This document shows positions 42,007 to 50,393 of a DNA stretch of 64,000 bases, piece after piece. How positions within the stretch are numbered: position 1 is the first letter of the stretch; every line of letters starts with the position of its first letter. Origin of the DNA: Aquilonibacter sp963703325 (GTDB lineage: Bacteria; Vulcanimicrobiota; Vulcanimicrobiia; Vulcanimicrobiales; Vulcanimicrobiaceae); contig OY969805.1 of assembly GCA_963703325.1 (NCBI GenBank), positions 310,001 through 374,000 on the forward strand, written 5' to 3'. Both the position numbers and the translations under genes were made by a program. The notes beneath the pieces were generated by a model. It did not search any database. It was given only the letters and a program-made list of their open reading frames with translations, and was not told where the DNA came from.

Positions 42007-44370
42007 TTAGGGAAGAGCCTGGTATCTCGTCGGATACGGGACCTGCCCGAAGAAATCCGCCATATCGGTTGAGAGCAGATCCGCGAGCGAGAGCGGCGGC
42101 AGGCCCAAAAGCTCCTCCTCAGTCTTAACCACGCTCGCGACCGAGAGGTGCGCGTGCCCGATGTAGGCTGGACGCACGACCGGCGAGACGACCAGCGCAT
42201 AGCTTCGCGCCCCGTTCACGTGGTCGCGGGGACCCGCGACGCCCTCGCCGACGACGAAGACCGCCGTCGATGACCAGTGCGGGGTAGCGCTCAAAAACGC
42301 GATGGCCTGGCCGAGTGCGCGGTCGGCGGCGCCCATCCCGCCCGGACCCGCTGCCGGCAGCCAGAGATAGGTGAAGGCCGGTTCTTGGTCATTCTCGACC
42401 AGGCGCCCCATGTCGGCGATGAACTCGGTGACGCGAACATCGTCGCCGATCGCCGGGTTCCAGCCCGGATAAGCCAGATCGACGTGCCCGTCGAGCGCAG
42501 CGAGCGCCGGAATATCGAGCGTATAGGCACCACCGGCACGGCCGCGCGTGCGATAACCCGAGAGCGACAGCAAGCCGCCGTAGTCCCGGTAGGAGAGCCC
42601 GGCGCGCGCCAGCGAGTTGAAGAGATAGCCGGCGCGCGGATAGTCTTCGGGATCGTTTCCGCGATCGTCGAGCGGCGTGCGCGTGGTGTTCACATGCAGG
42701 ACGCGTTGCGCGTAGAGCGTCGGCGCGCCTCCGAGCGCCGCCTGCGCGTTGGCGTCGAGATTCGCATCGGCAACGTAGAAATTGTCAGCGATGGCGTAGC
42801 TATTCGCAAGCGCGTGGAGATTCGGCGTGTTTGCGGCGCCGTCGGTAACGAACGCCGGATCGCCGTTGCCGCGACCCAAATCCCCGAAGATCGCATCATA
42901 GCTTTCGTCGCCGACGGCGATATAAACGACGTGATCGATGACACTGCTGCGCCGGCCTGAATGCAATGATGGCACGACGCTATTGTGTTTTGGAGAAATC
43001 TGCGTGCGGTTGTAGCGCAGGGCCGAAAGTGTCGCAGCTTGCAGCGGCAGCGATCGCAGGTCGACGCGCTGCAATTCGCCCCAGCCGTCGACGCCCTTGG
43101 CCGCGGTCACGTAGAGGTAGCGACCGTCGGGCGAAAGCGCAAGCGCGGACGGATACCACGCGGTGGGAATCAATCCCAGGCGATGCAGTTGCGCCGGATC
43201 GCCGGCATCGAGGACGGCTACGGCGTTGAGTCCGGCCAGTGCAACGTAGAGCCGTTTGTCATCGCTCGAAAGCGCTTCCGCACTGGGCTGCGTACCATAC
43301 GGCGCGTTAAAGCGCTGGGTGACGAAGAGACGAAGGTCCAAACCCGGAACGACGCGCGGCTCGCCCTCGAGCGAGATCGCCGCAACGCGATCGACATTGG
43401 CGAGCGTAACGTACGCGTAGCGACCGCCGCGCCGCGCGACGATCGCGTCGGGGCGCGCGCCGCCGACATTGTCGATCCCGTCAGGAATCGGGTCCATCGC
43501 CACGTTCATTGGATCGGCCTGCGCATCGAATCCGCCGGAAGCCTGAAGGGCGAAGACGGAGAGCGACGACGATTGCAACGGATCGACATGCGGTTGCGAA
43601 AATACGGGCGCCGTCACGGTCTGCGCCAGCGGACGGTACTGCGAAAGCCCACCGTTGGCTATGAGCAGCCGGTCACCCGTCGTTGCGATGCCGGCCGGGA
43701 AATATCCCGTGAGCTCGTTGCCGAGCACCCGTCGCGTCGCCAGATCGATCGCCGTCACGCGATCTCCTAGATTGTTCGTCACATAGGCAACGCGTCCGTC
43801 GGATCCCAGTGCAATCGCGTTGGGAAATCCTGCAACCGCAATCGTTTGTTCCGGCGCAAGCGTTCCGTCGCTTCCGAGATCGAAACAACGCACGAGACCG
43901 TGTGAACCATCGGTCGCGAGCACCAGCGTATGCGATGGCTCCGCGGGATCGCTCGTCGCGGCAACACCGGTAAAAAGCGAGAGTGACGGATCGCGATACA
44001 CGCTCACCACGCGCATCGACGAAGCGTCGACAACCGCGAGGCTGTAGCCACCCACGATGTTTGGTGACGACGGCGGGGGTGCACCGGCGGCGGGATTCTG
44101 CTCCGCATTGCTCACCACGACAAACCGGCCGTCGGGAGAAACGGCGAGTCCGAGCGGATTGGTGCCGACAAAGACCGAGACCCCGAGCGGTGCGGCGATG
44201 CGGCCATCGGGAAGGATCGCGTCGGTGGGCCGCTGCGGCGATGCGCCTGCAGGCCGGGTGCCGGCGGGCGCGGCGTAGACGGGATAGGTGGCCGGGCGCG
44301 GCGCCGGACGGACGGCCACACCCAGCAAAACGGCGGCCAAAGCCGCCGCAATGGGTCCTCGGAAGTTCAC
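42007..44370 (-). CDS. YncE-type beta-propeller fused to phosphoesterase-like domain
   Basis: A 787-aa exported protein. Signal peptide at 1-22; residues about 60-460 are YVTN/YncE propeller repeats (AVSPDGRFVVVSNAE, YVTNNLGDRVTAIDLA, ALSPDGRYLYVTAA); residues about 475-787 match the phosphoesterase domain seen in acidobacterial propeller-phosphoesterase fusions (VVYIAVGDESYDAIFGDLGRG, TPNLHALANSY, DHVNGARSYALVVSP). Where active members have KENRTYDQ the sequence is VGDESYDA, and the EDD before the late DHV motif is GEG. Metal binding may be lost. It lies 10 bases upstream of the DDAH-like gene. Confidence 0.75.
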   Translation of the reverse strand: MNFRGPIAAALAAVLLGVAVRPAPRPATYPVYAAPAGTRPAGASPQRPTDAILPDGRIAAPLGVSVFVGTNPLGLAVSPDGRFVVVSNAEQNPAAGAPPPSSPNIVGGYSLAVVDASSMRVVSVYRDPSLSLFTGVAATSDPAEPSHTLVLATDGSHGLVRCFDLGSDGTLAPEQTIAVAGFPNAIALGSDGRVAYVTNNLGDRVTAIDLATRRVLGNELTGYFPAGIATTGDRLLIANGGLSQYRPLAQTVTAPVFSQPHVDPLQSSSLSVFALQASGGFDAQADPMNVAMDPIPDGIDNVGGARPDAIVARRGGRYAYVTLANVDRVAAISLEGEPRVVPGLDLRLFVTQRFNAPYGTQPSAEALSSDDKRLYVALAGLNAVAVLDAGDPAQLHRLGLIPTAWYPSALALSPDGRYLYVTAAKGVDGWGELQRVDLRSLPLQAATLSALRYNRTQISPKHNSVVPSLHSGRRSSVIDHVVYIAVGDESYDAIFGDLGRGNGDPAFVTDGAANTPNLHALANSYAIADNFYVADANLDANAQAALGGAPTLYAQRVLHVNTTRTPLDDRGNDPEDYPRAGYLFNSLARAGLSYRDYGGLLSLSGYRTRGRAGGAYTLDIPALAALDGHVDLAYPGWNPAIGDDVRVTEFIADMGRLVENDQEPAFTYLWLPAAGPGGMGAADRALGQAIAFLSATPHWSSTAVFVVGEGVAGPRDHVNGARSYALVVSPVVRPAYIGHAHLSVASVVKTEEELLGLPPLSLADLLSTDMADFFGQVPYPTRYQALP

Positions 44371-44399
44371 TCGCTTAGGCTACGGACGGCGGCCCCGAG

Positions 44400-44414
44400 G
44401 AACCTGCAGTTCCG
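44400..44414. promoter_or_regulatory. Short palindrome in a divergent spacer (possible operator)
   Basis: GGAAC-CTGCA-GTTCC, a 5-base perfect inverted repeat with a 5-base centre, sits between the two divergent starts at 44370 and 44433. A site this short can occur by chance. It is the only symmetric element in the 62-base spacer. Confidence 0.2.
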
Positions 44415-44432
44415 GCGAAGACTGAACGTGGC

Positions 44433-45464
44433 ATGCGTTTTGTCATTGCAGCTTGGCTTGCAAGCCGCGCCTTGATCGTAGCGGCATTTGTCGCCGCCTC
44501 GCCGCATCCGCTCGCGAGCAGCGGTAATTGGGACGGCGCTTGGTACGGTTCAATCGCCGCGCACGGCTACGGTTACGTGCATCTTGCGACGCAAAGCGAT
44601 ACGGCGTTTTTCCCGCTGTATCCACTTCTCGCTGCGCTTGTGCTACGGACCGGGGTCGGCTGGCCGCTGGCAGGCGTTCTGGTAAACAACGCAGCGTTCT
44701 TTGGCGCGCTGATCGTAATCTATTCCATGACGCGCGAGCGTTGGAACATCGCGACCGCGCGCTGGTGTGTCGCTGTGACCTGCGCGTGCCCACTCTCGCT
44801 CTTCGGCAGCGTCGCATATCGCGAGGGGCTCTATCTGTTGTTGAGTGCGCTTGCCTTATGGTGGGCCCTGCGATCGCAGCGACTGCGCGCCGCACTTGCG
44901 GCGGCAGCCGCGAGCGCAACGGCTATCGCCGGCGTTGCACTCGCTGCGGCGTTCGTTTTTGAATCAATCGTGCGGCGCCGTGGCGTAGGTGCGACGGCCA
45001 TCGCCGCCCTCTCGTTTGCGGGCATCGTCGCGTACGCGCTCTTTTGCTGGCAACGCTTTGGGGATCCGCTGGCCGCGCTTTCGGCGCAGCACGGATGGCG
45101 CACCGCCGGCATCGATTGGGCCGCATGGGTTCGCGTATTCCGGAGCCTTGCCTCGATCGACGGACTGCGGGAGAACGTGATGGTGGTGCTCCTCGTCCCG
45201 CTCGGTGCCATTGCCGTCATCGTGCAGCGTAAAGCCCTCGGTTTGTTGATGACGCTGTACGCGCTTTTCGCGCTCGCGATCCTTGCCGTTGCGGGCGAAC
45301 CAATCTCGGCCGATCGCTACGCGTTCGGCGTGATTCCGATCCTCATCGCCTACGGACGCGCCCTGCAACGGGCGCCGCTCGCGGGTATGGCCGCGCTCGC
45401 CGCCTCACTCGTCCTGCTGGCGTACGACGCCGTGGTATTCGCGCGCTTCCACTGGGTCGCGTAG
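44433..45464 (+). CDS. PIG-V-like/mannosyltransferase-type integral membrane protein
   Basis: A 343-aa polytopic membrane protein with about nine hydrophobic helices. The first loop, WDGAWYGSIAAHGY followed by FFPLYPLLAAL, is the signature of the bacterial PIG-V-like and related C-type glycosyltransferases that use lipid-linked sugars; the acidic W-D would be the catalytic pair. The protein is shorter than most. No glycan-synthesis genes are adjacent, so acceptor and sugar are unknown. Its 3' end overlaps the convergent MocR gene by 60 bases. Confidence 0.65.
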   Translation: MRFVIAAWLASRALIVAAFVAASPHPLASSGNWDGAWYGSIAAHGYGYVHLATQSDTAFFPLYPLLAALVLRTGVGWPLAGVLVNNAAFFGALIVIYSMTRERWNIATARWCVAVTCACPLSLFGSVAYREGLYLLLSALALWWALRSQRLRAALAAAAASATAIAGVALAAAFVFESIVRRRGVGATAIAALSFAGIVAYALFCWQRFGDPLAALSAQHGWRTAGIDWAAWVRVFRSLASIDGLRENVMVVLLVPLGAIAVIVQRKALGLLMTLYALFALAILAVAGEPISADRYAFGVIPILIAYGRALQRAPLAGMAALAASLVLLAYDAVVFARFHWVA

Positions 45465-46994
45465 CGCAGCTCCGATGCGTCGCGCGCCCTCACGCGCGGT
45501 CGCTGCGTCGATGTGCCCGAAGGAGAGGCGCAGCGCCGGCGGTCCGGTACGCGTTGGATAAAACGGCTCGGCAGGCATGACCAAAACGCCCTCGCGCGCG
45601 CACGCGTCGAAGGCCGCTTGCGTTGAGATGCGCGGCGGCAACGGCAGCCAAACGTTTACGCCCGCAGCGGGCGGGCGGACCGCCGACCACGGCAGATATG
45701 TCGCAAGCGCATCAACAAACGCATCGCGCCGGTCGCGGTAGAGCGCGCGCGAGCTACGCAGATGCCGCGCATATGCGGGCGAATTCATGAACCGCCATAG
45801 CGCCCGCTGCGTCAAGGTGGACGTAAACACGTCGGCACGCACTTTTGCGACCTCGAGCGCTTCGGCAATCGCGCCACGCGCGTAGAGATAGCCGATGCGC
45901 AGCGCCGGAAAGATCGATTTCGAGAGGCTTTCCATCACGATCACCCGGCCGTCGGTATCGAAGGCTGCCAACGGCTGCGGTGCAGGCGCGTCATAGGTCA
46001 ATTGCCAGCCGGTCTGATCCTCGAGCACCATGACGTCGTAGCGCCGCGCGAGCGCAACAATCTGCTTTGCTCGGCGCGCGGGCAACACCGCACCGGTCGG
46101 ATTTTGGGCGATCGGATTGACATAAAAGAGCCGTGGGCGATATTCGGAAAAGACGCGCTCGACGTCATCGGCGCGAACCCCGTCGTCATCGCTGCGGACC
46201 TCGACGTAGGTCACACCACGGGCGTCAAAAACGCCGAGTGTTCCCGAATACGTTGGACTTTCGCTTGCGACCACACTGCGATCGTCGAGCAGCACGGTTG
46301 CTACCAAGTCCGCGGCCTGCTGTGCGCCGCTGCACACGATGATGTCGTTTGATTGCGCGCGCGCGCCACGGGCGCGCAACAGCTCGGCGAGGGTTTCACA
46401 CAGCTGCGCATCCCCGGTCGACGACCGATACTGCATTGCCTCCGGCGGATCGTCGAGCAGCGTGCGATGCACCGCTCGCCCGAAATCTTGCAACGGAAAC
46501 GTCTCGGGCGCCGGATGGCCGGTCGCAAGTGAGATCGCGCCGGGATGGGTCGCGCGCGTCAGCTGTTCCATCACGCCGTCCAAGCGCTGCGCCCGCGCGA
46601 AGCGTGAGACGTCGGGTTCCCAGCGGCGCTGGAACGGCGACTCGGTTTGTGGCGGCAGCGCGACGAAGGTTCCCTTCCCGACGCGCGAGATCACGCGCCC
46701 GCGCGCGGCCAGCAGCTCATAGGCCTGCGACACGGTCACCAGTGCGCACCCCAAATCGCGCGCGAGGTCGCGCATCGCGGGCAGACGATCGCCGGGCGCG
46801 AGCGCGCCCGACTCTATCGCCTGCGCGAACTGATCGGCGAGTTGAACGTAGAGAGGGCGCCCGTCTCGTGCGTCGAGGCGGACGTCAACGCTTGTCGAGA
46901 CGATAGCCGATGCCCCGGACGCTCGAGATTTCGAGCGGGGCGTCGACCTCGAGCAGTTTCTTGCGCAGCGCCGCAACGTGCACGTCGACCACAC
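45405..46994 (-). CDS. MocR/PdxR-type GntR-aminotransferase regulator
   Basis: A transcription factor joining a GntR winged helix (RPLYVQLADQFAQAIESGALAPGDRLPAMRDLARDLG, ending VGKGTFVALP) to a fold-type I aminotransferase-like domain that binds PLP (VESL-type lysine in VMESLSKSIFPALRIGY; NPIAQNPTGAVLP). Such proteins often control PLP or amino-acid genes. The listed GTG start at 46994 gives 529 aa but overlaps the response-regulator gene by 110 bases, and residues 1-32 are unlike the family. The domain really begins near 46895, where no ATG, GTG or TTG exists. The true start is unresolved. Confidence 0.8.
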   Translation of the reverse strand: MWSTCTLRRCARNCSRSTPRSKSRASGASAIVSTSVDVRLDARDGRPLYVQLADQFAQAIESGALAPGDRLPAMRDLARDLGCALVTVSQAYELLAARGRVISRVGKGTFVALPPQTESPFQRRWEPDVSRFARAQRLDGVMEQLTRATHPGAISLATGHPAPETFPLQDFGRAVHRTLLDDPPEAMQYRSSTGDAQLCETLAELLRARGARAQSNDIIVCSGAQQAADLVATVLLDDRSVVASESPTYSGTLGVFDARGVTYVEVRSDDDGVRADDVERVFSEYRPRLFYVNPIAQNPTGAVLPARRAKQIVALARRYDVMVLEDQTGWQLTYDAPAPQPLAAFDTDGRVIVMESLSKSIFPALRIGYLYARGAIAEALEVAKVRADVFTSTLTQRALWRFMNSPAYARHLRSSRALYRDRRDAFVDALATYLPWSAVRPPAAGVNVWLPLPPRISTQAAFDACAREGVLVMPAEPFYPTRTGPPALRLSFGHIDAATAREGARRIGAALRDPVEAREYHGVVRQQDE

Positions 46995-47577
46995 GGGTGG
47001 GCACGCCGGAGGTATCGTTCCAGACGTGCTCGAGAATCTGTGCGCGCGTCAGCAGCCGGCCTTCAGCCTCGCCGAGGAACCATAAGAGCCGGAATTCGAG
47101 CGCCGTCAGTGAGACGTTGGTGCCGTCGTTGAGCAACGTGTGGAAGTCACGATCGAGTTGGGCGCTACCCAGCGCGAGAAGGTTGTTGCCTTCCTTCTTC
47201 GTGGTGAACTTCTCGCGGCGGCGCAAGAACGACGCGATACGCGCCACGAGTTCATTGCCGGAAAAAGGCTTGGTGATGTAATCGTCGGCGCCAAGACCGA
47301 GGCCCAGCAAAATATCTTGCTCGCGCGAATGACCGCTCACCATCAGAATGAAGCAGTTGTTCGAGTTCGAGAGTGAGGTGCAGACGTCGAGGCCCGAGAT
47401 GTCGGGCAAACCAACGTCGAGCACCACGACGTCGGGCTTGTAGGTATCGGCGAGTTCGAGACCCTCGGCGCCGCTCGCGGTTACCTTAACCTCATAGCCG
47501 GCGCGTTCGAGCACGGTCTGCTCCAAACGAGCAACATCCTCGTCGTCCTCGATCACCAGCATGCGGGCCAGGGCCAT
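46885..47577 (-). CDS. OmpR/PhoB-family response regulator
   Basis: A 230-aa two-component regulator. The receiver domain has acidic residues D11-D12, phospho-acceptor D54 (VVLDVGLPD) and the switch lysine in DDYITKPF near 104. The C-terminal winged helix (ALEFRLLWFLGEAEGRLLTRAQILEHVW, RVVDVHVAALRKKL, VRGIGYRL) binds DNA. It has an unusually perfect SD (AAGGAGGTGA, complement of 47582-47591) seven bases before the ATG, suggesting strong translation. No histidine kinase is next to it, so it is an orphan here. Confidence 0.93.
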   Translation of the reverse strand: MALARMLVIEDDEDVARLEQTVLERAGYEVKVTASGAEGLELADTYKPDVVVLDVGLPDISGLDVCTSLSNSNNCFILMVSGHSREQDILLGLGLGADDYITKPFSGNELVARIASFLRRREKFTTKKEGNNLLALGSAQLDRDFHTLLNDGTNVSLTALEFRLLWFLGEAEGRLLTRAQILEHVWNDTSGVPTRVVDVHVAALRKKLLEVDAPLEISSVRGIGYRLDKR

Positions 47578-47581
47578 CTAC

Positions 47582-47591
47582 TCACCTCCTT
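47582..47591 (-). promoter_or_regulatory. Perfect Shine-Dalgarno of the response-regulator gene
   Basis: AAGGAGGTGA on the minus strand matches the 16S anti-SD over ten bases, with seven bases before the ATG (core AGGAGG). Most genes in this window have weak or no SD, so this one stands out and fixes the start at 47577. Confidence 0.8.
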
Positions 47592-47613
47592 AACGCTCGG
47601 ATCCCCGATCCGG

Positions 47614-49056
47614 CTATACCTTAGAATCGATCTCTTCTTCCTCAGACTTTACCAGCGTGCGTCGGGCAACGCCTTCGTCGACGGCCGCATTGCCTACCGC
47701 CTTTGCGACCGCGTCGACCACGCGGGGGTCGAAAACGCTCGGAATAATGTATTCGGCACTGCGTTCTTCATCGGTCACCATCGAGGCGATCGCATAGGCC
47801 GCCGCTATTTTCATCCGCTCGGTAATACGCCTCGCCCGCACGTCCAGCGCGCCGCGGAAGATGCCCGGGAACGCCAATAGGTTGTTTACTTGGTTGGGAA
47901 AATCGGAGCGTCCGGTGGCGACGACGGCCGCCACCGGGGCGGCCACGTCGGGCATGATCTCCGGGGTCGGGTTGGCCATCGCGAACACGATCGGATCCCG
48001 CGCCATACCCCGGATATCTTCCGGCGTCAAAATCCCCGGGGCGGACACGCCGATGAAGACATCGGCCCCACGCAACACGTCGCCGAGCGTCCCGCGCCGG
48101 TTCTCGCGGTTGGTGTGTTCGGCAAGCCAGCGCCAATGTGCGTTGTCGTACCGGTCTTCGCGATTGATCGCCCCATTGCGATCGACCGGGATGACGTCGC
48201 GCACGCCCGCACCGAGCAGCATTTTGATCGTCGCTGTTCCGGCCGCTCCGCTGCCGGACACCACGATCTGCAAGTCGTGGAGGTCCTTGCCGACGACTTT
48301 GGCCGCATTGATCAAAGCCGCGAGGATCACCACCGCCGTCCCATCCTGGTCATCGTGCATCACCGGAATGTCGAGACGCTCGACGAGCCGCTGCTCGACC
48401 TCGAAGCAACGGGGAGCGGAAATGTCCTCCAGGTTGATGCCGCCGAAGACCGGCGCGATGCGCACGACGGTCTCGACGATCTCGTCGACGTCCTTCGTAT
48501 CGAGACAAATCGGAAACGCGTCGATGTTGGCAAACTGCTTGAACAGCATCGATTTGCCTTCCATGACCGGCAATGCTCCAAGCGGACCGATATCGCCGAG
48601 GCCCAGCACCGCGGTGCCGTCGGAAACGACGGCGACCGTGTTACGCTTGATTGTCAACTGAAAGGCTTTGCTCGGATCGGCGGCTATCGCCATCGAGACC
48701 CGCGCAACGCCCGGCGTGTAGACAACCGAAAGATCGTTGCGTGTCTTGACCGGAATCTTCGGCTCGACGCGAATCTTGCCGCCGAGATGTGCGAGAAAAG
48801 TCAAATCGGAGACGGAGATCACGCGCACGCCGTCGAGCCGCTCGACCGCGCGACGAACCTCCTCGCCGATGATATCCGAGCTGACATTGATCGTGACGTC
48901 GCGCACGACTTTCGAGCGCGTGACCGAGCGCATGTCCACCGCGACAATCTGTCCGCCGGCGTCGCCGATTGCATTCGCAAGCGTACCGAAGCTGCCGTTT
49001 TCGTTCGGCATCTCGACGCGCATGATTAAGGTAAAGCTTATCCCTGGCTGTGGCAT
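47614..49056 (-). CDS. NAD(P)-dependent malic enzyme with N-terminal ACT domain
   Basis: A 480-aa enzyme decarboxylating malate to pyruvate. Residues 1-85 form an ACT domain (LIMRVEMPNENGSFGTLANAIGDAGGQIVAVD), a common regulatory module in this short malic enzyme class. The catalytic part has SVVYTPGVARVS, TVAVVSDGTAVLGLGDIG, MEGKSMLFKQF, HDDQDGTAVV (metal-binding acids) and the NAD motif GSGAAGTATIKML. FAMANPTPEIMPD is also diagnostic. The ACT domain implies allosteric control by a small ligand. Spacing to pmbA is 5 bases, so it shares that transcript. Confidence 0.93.
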   Translation of the reverse strand: MPQPGISFTLIMRVEMPNENGSFGTLANAIGDAGGQIVAVDMRSVTRSKVVRDVTINVSSDIIGEEVRRAVERLDGVRVISVSDLTFLAHLGGKIRVEPKIPVKTRNDLSVVYTPGVARVSMAIAADPSKAFQLTIKRNTVAVVSDGTAVLGLGDIGPLGALPVMEGKSMLFKQFANIDAFPICLDTKDVDEIVETVVRIAPVFGGINLEDISAPRCFEVEQRLVERLDIPVMHDDQDGTAVVILAALINAAKVVGKDLHDLQIVVSGSGAAGTATIKMLLGAGVRDVIPVDRNGAINREDRYDNAHWRWLAEHTNRENRRGTLGDVLRGADVFIGVSAPGILTPEDIRGMARDPIVFAMANPTPEIMPDVAAPVAAVVATGRSDFPNQVNNLLAFPGIFRGALDVRARRITERMKIAAAYAIASMVTDEERSAEYIIPSVFDPRVVDAVAKAVGNAAVDEGVARRTLVKSEEEEIDSKV

Positions 49057-49061
49057 CTACA

Positions 49062-50393
49062 TCAATTCCCGCTAATCGTCATTTCTGCTACGCGAAACGA
49101 CGGGGACACCGTCGAGCCGTCGAAGCGCAAATCATTGGCCACCGCGTCGACGCCGGCGAGCATGTCCGCGAAGTTCCCCGCTATGGTGAACTCGTCGATC
49201 GGATAGGCCAGCTCGCCGTTTTCGATCATAAACCCGCGTGCTCCCCGGCTATAGGTCCCGGTAGCGTGTTCGGTGGCAAAACCGATGGTATCGAGAACCA
49301 GCACGCCTCGGCGCGTCTCCGCGATAAGATCGGCGAGCGATCCGTCGCCCGGGACGAGATAGAAGTTGTTCGCGCCGATAGCTCCCCCGGTTGAGTTGCC
49401 GGTCGTACGCGCGCCCATCTTGCGCGCGTAGTAGCTGTCATAGAGAAACGTGCGCAGCACACCGTTCTCAAAAACGGGTGTGCGCCGTGTCGGCACACCT
49501 TCGCCGTCGAACGGCGCGCTTCCCAGCCGAGCCGGCAACGTGCCGTCATCGATAATGGTCACGAGGTCGCTGCCGATGCGCTCTCCGACGCGGTCCGCAA
49601 GCCAAGAATTGCCGACCGCGACGTTCGAGGCGGCCACCGCGGAAAAGATGTCATCGACAACGGCCGCGGCGACATCCCGTTCGAAGATGACCGGGACGCG
49701 CATCGTCGACGGCTTGCGCGCGCCGAACATTTCGACCGCGCGCCGCGCAGCTACCGCGCCGATCGCGGCGGGCGTTTCCAAGTCATGCAATACGCGACCC
49801 GCGGTCCCATAGTGTGCCGTGCGCTTGGCGCCGTGATCCTCCGCGACCGGTCCGGTCGAACGCGAGGCACGCGAAGCCGTGTAGACGCCGCGGAATCCAG
49901 CCGAATTCGCGAGCGCAATCGTCGCGTTCGCATCGCTATAGTGCGATCCGCTCGAATTGACGATACGCGGATCTGCGGCACGAATCGAACGCTCCAGCGC
50001 AAGTGCGTCCTCGATCTTCTCCGTTTCCTCGCGCGCAACAATCGAGGGATCGACGAGCGCGAGATCGCCGCTAAACGCGCCGAACTCGTCGGGCAACTCG
50101 GCGTACGGATCTTGCGCAACGTAACGCAATTGATCGAGCGCGCCCAGAAATGACGCGCGCAACTGGTGTGCCGAGAGATCCGACGTCGACACCGTAGCGT
50201 GCCGGCGATCGCGCCAGAGACGCACGTGCATACTTGATCCCGTCGAGCGCTCCAGTTTGCTCACCGTGACTCCGCGTGCCTCGACGTGAAAACGCGCAGC
50301 AATCGAAAACGAGGCCTCGGCATGTTCTGCTCCGGCTTCGATCGCGAGATCGACGGCACGGGTCGCGACTTCGAGCGCGTCATCGTTCGTCAT
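49062..50393 (-). CDS. pmbA: TldE/PmbA-family protease subunit
   Basis: A 443-aa partner of TldD. It lacks HExxxH, as expected for TldE, and shows the family pattern ESARGVT-like strands, MRVPVIFERDVAAAVVDDIFSAV, IGSDLVTIIDDGTLP and the C-terminal GARGFMIENGELAYPIDEFTIAGN. TldD-TldE together form a protease that degrades or trims unfolded peptides. The start overlaps tldD by 14 bases, the normal coupled order. The next gene downstream is malic enzyme, which has no known link. Confidence 0.9.
   Translation of the reverse strand: MTNDDALEVATRAVDLAIEAGAEHAEASFSIAARFHVEARGVTVSKLERSTGSSMHVRLWRDRRHATVSTSDLSAHQLRASFLGALDQLRYVAQDPYAELPDEFGAFSGDLALVDPSIVAREETEKIEDALALERSIRAADPRIVNSSGSHYSDANATIALANSAGFRGVYTASRASRSTGPVAEDHGAKRTAHYGTAGRVLHDLETPAAIGAVAARRAVEMFGARKPSTMRVPVIFERDVAAAVVDDIFSAVAASNVAVGNSWLADRVGERIGSDLVTIIDDGTLPARLGSAPFDGEGVPTRRTPVFENGVLRTFLYDSYYARKMGARTTGNSTGGAIGANNFYLVPGDGSLADLIAETRRGVLVLDTIGFATEHATGTYSRGARGFMIENGELAYPIDEFTIAGNFADMLAGVDAVANDLRFDGSTVSPSFRVAEMTISGN

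Noticed and set aside
47890..49029. A 379-aa plus-strand open frame
   Set aside because: Antisense to malic enzyme; Arg/His/Asp-rich, without family features.
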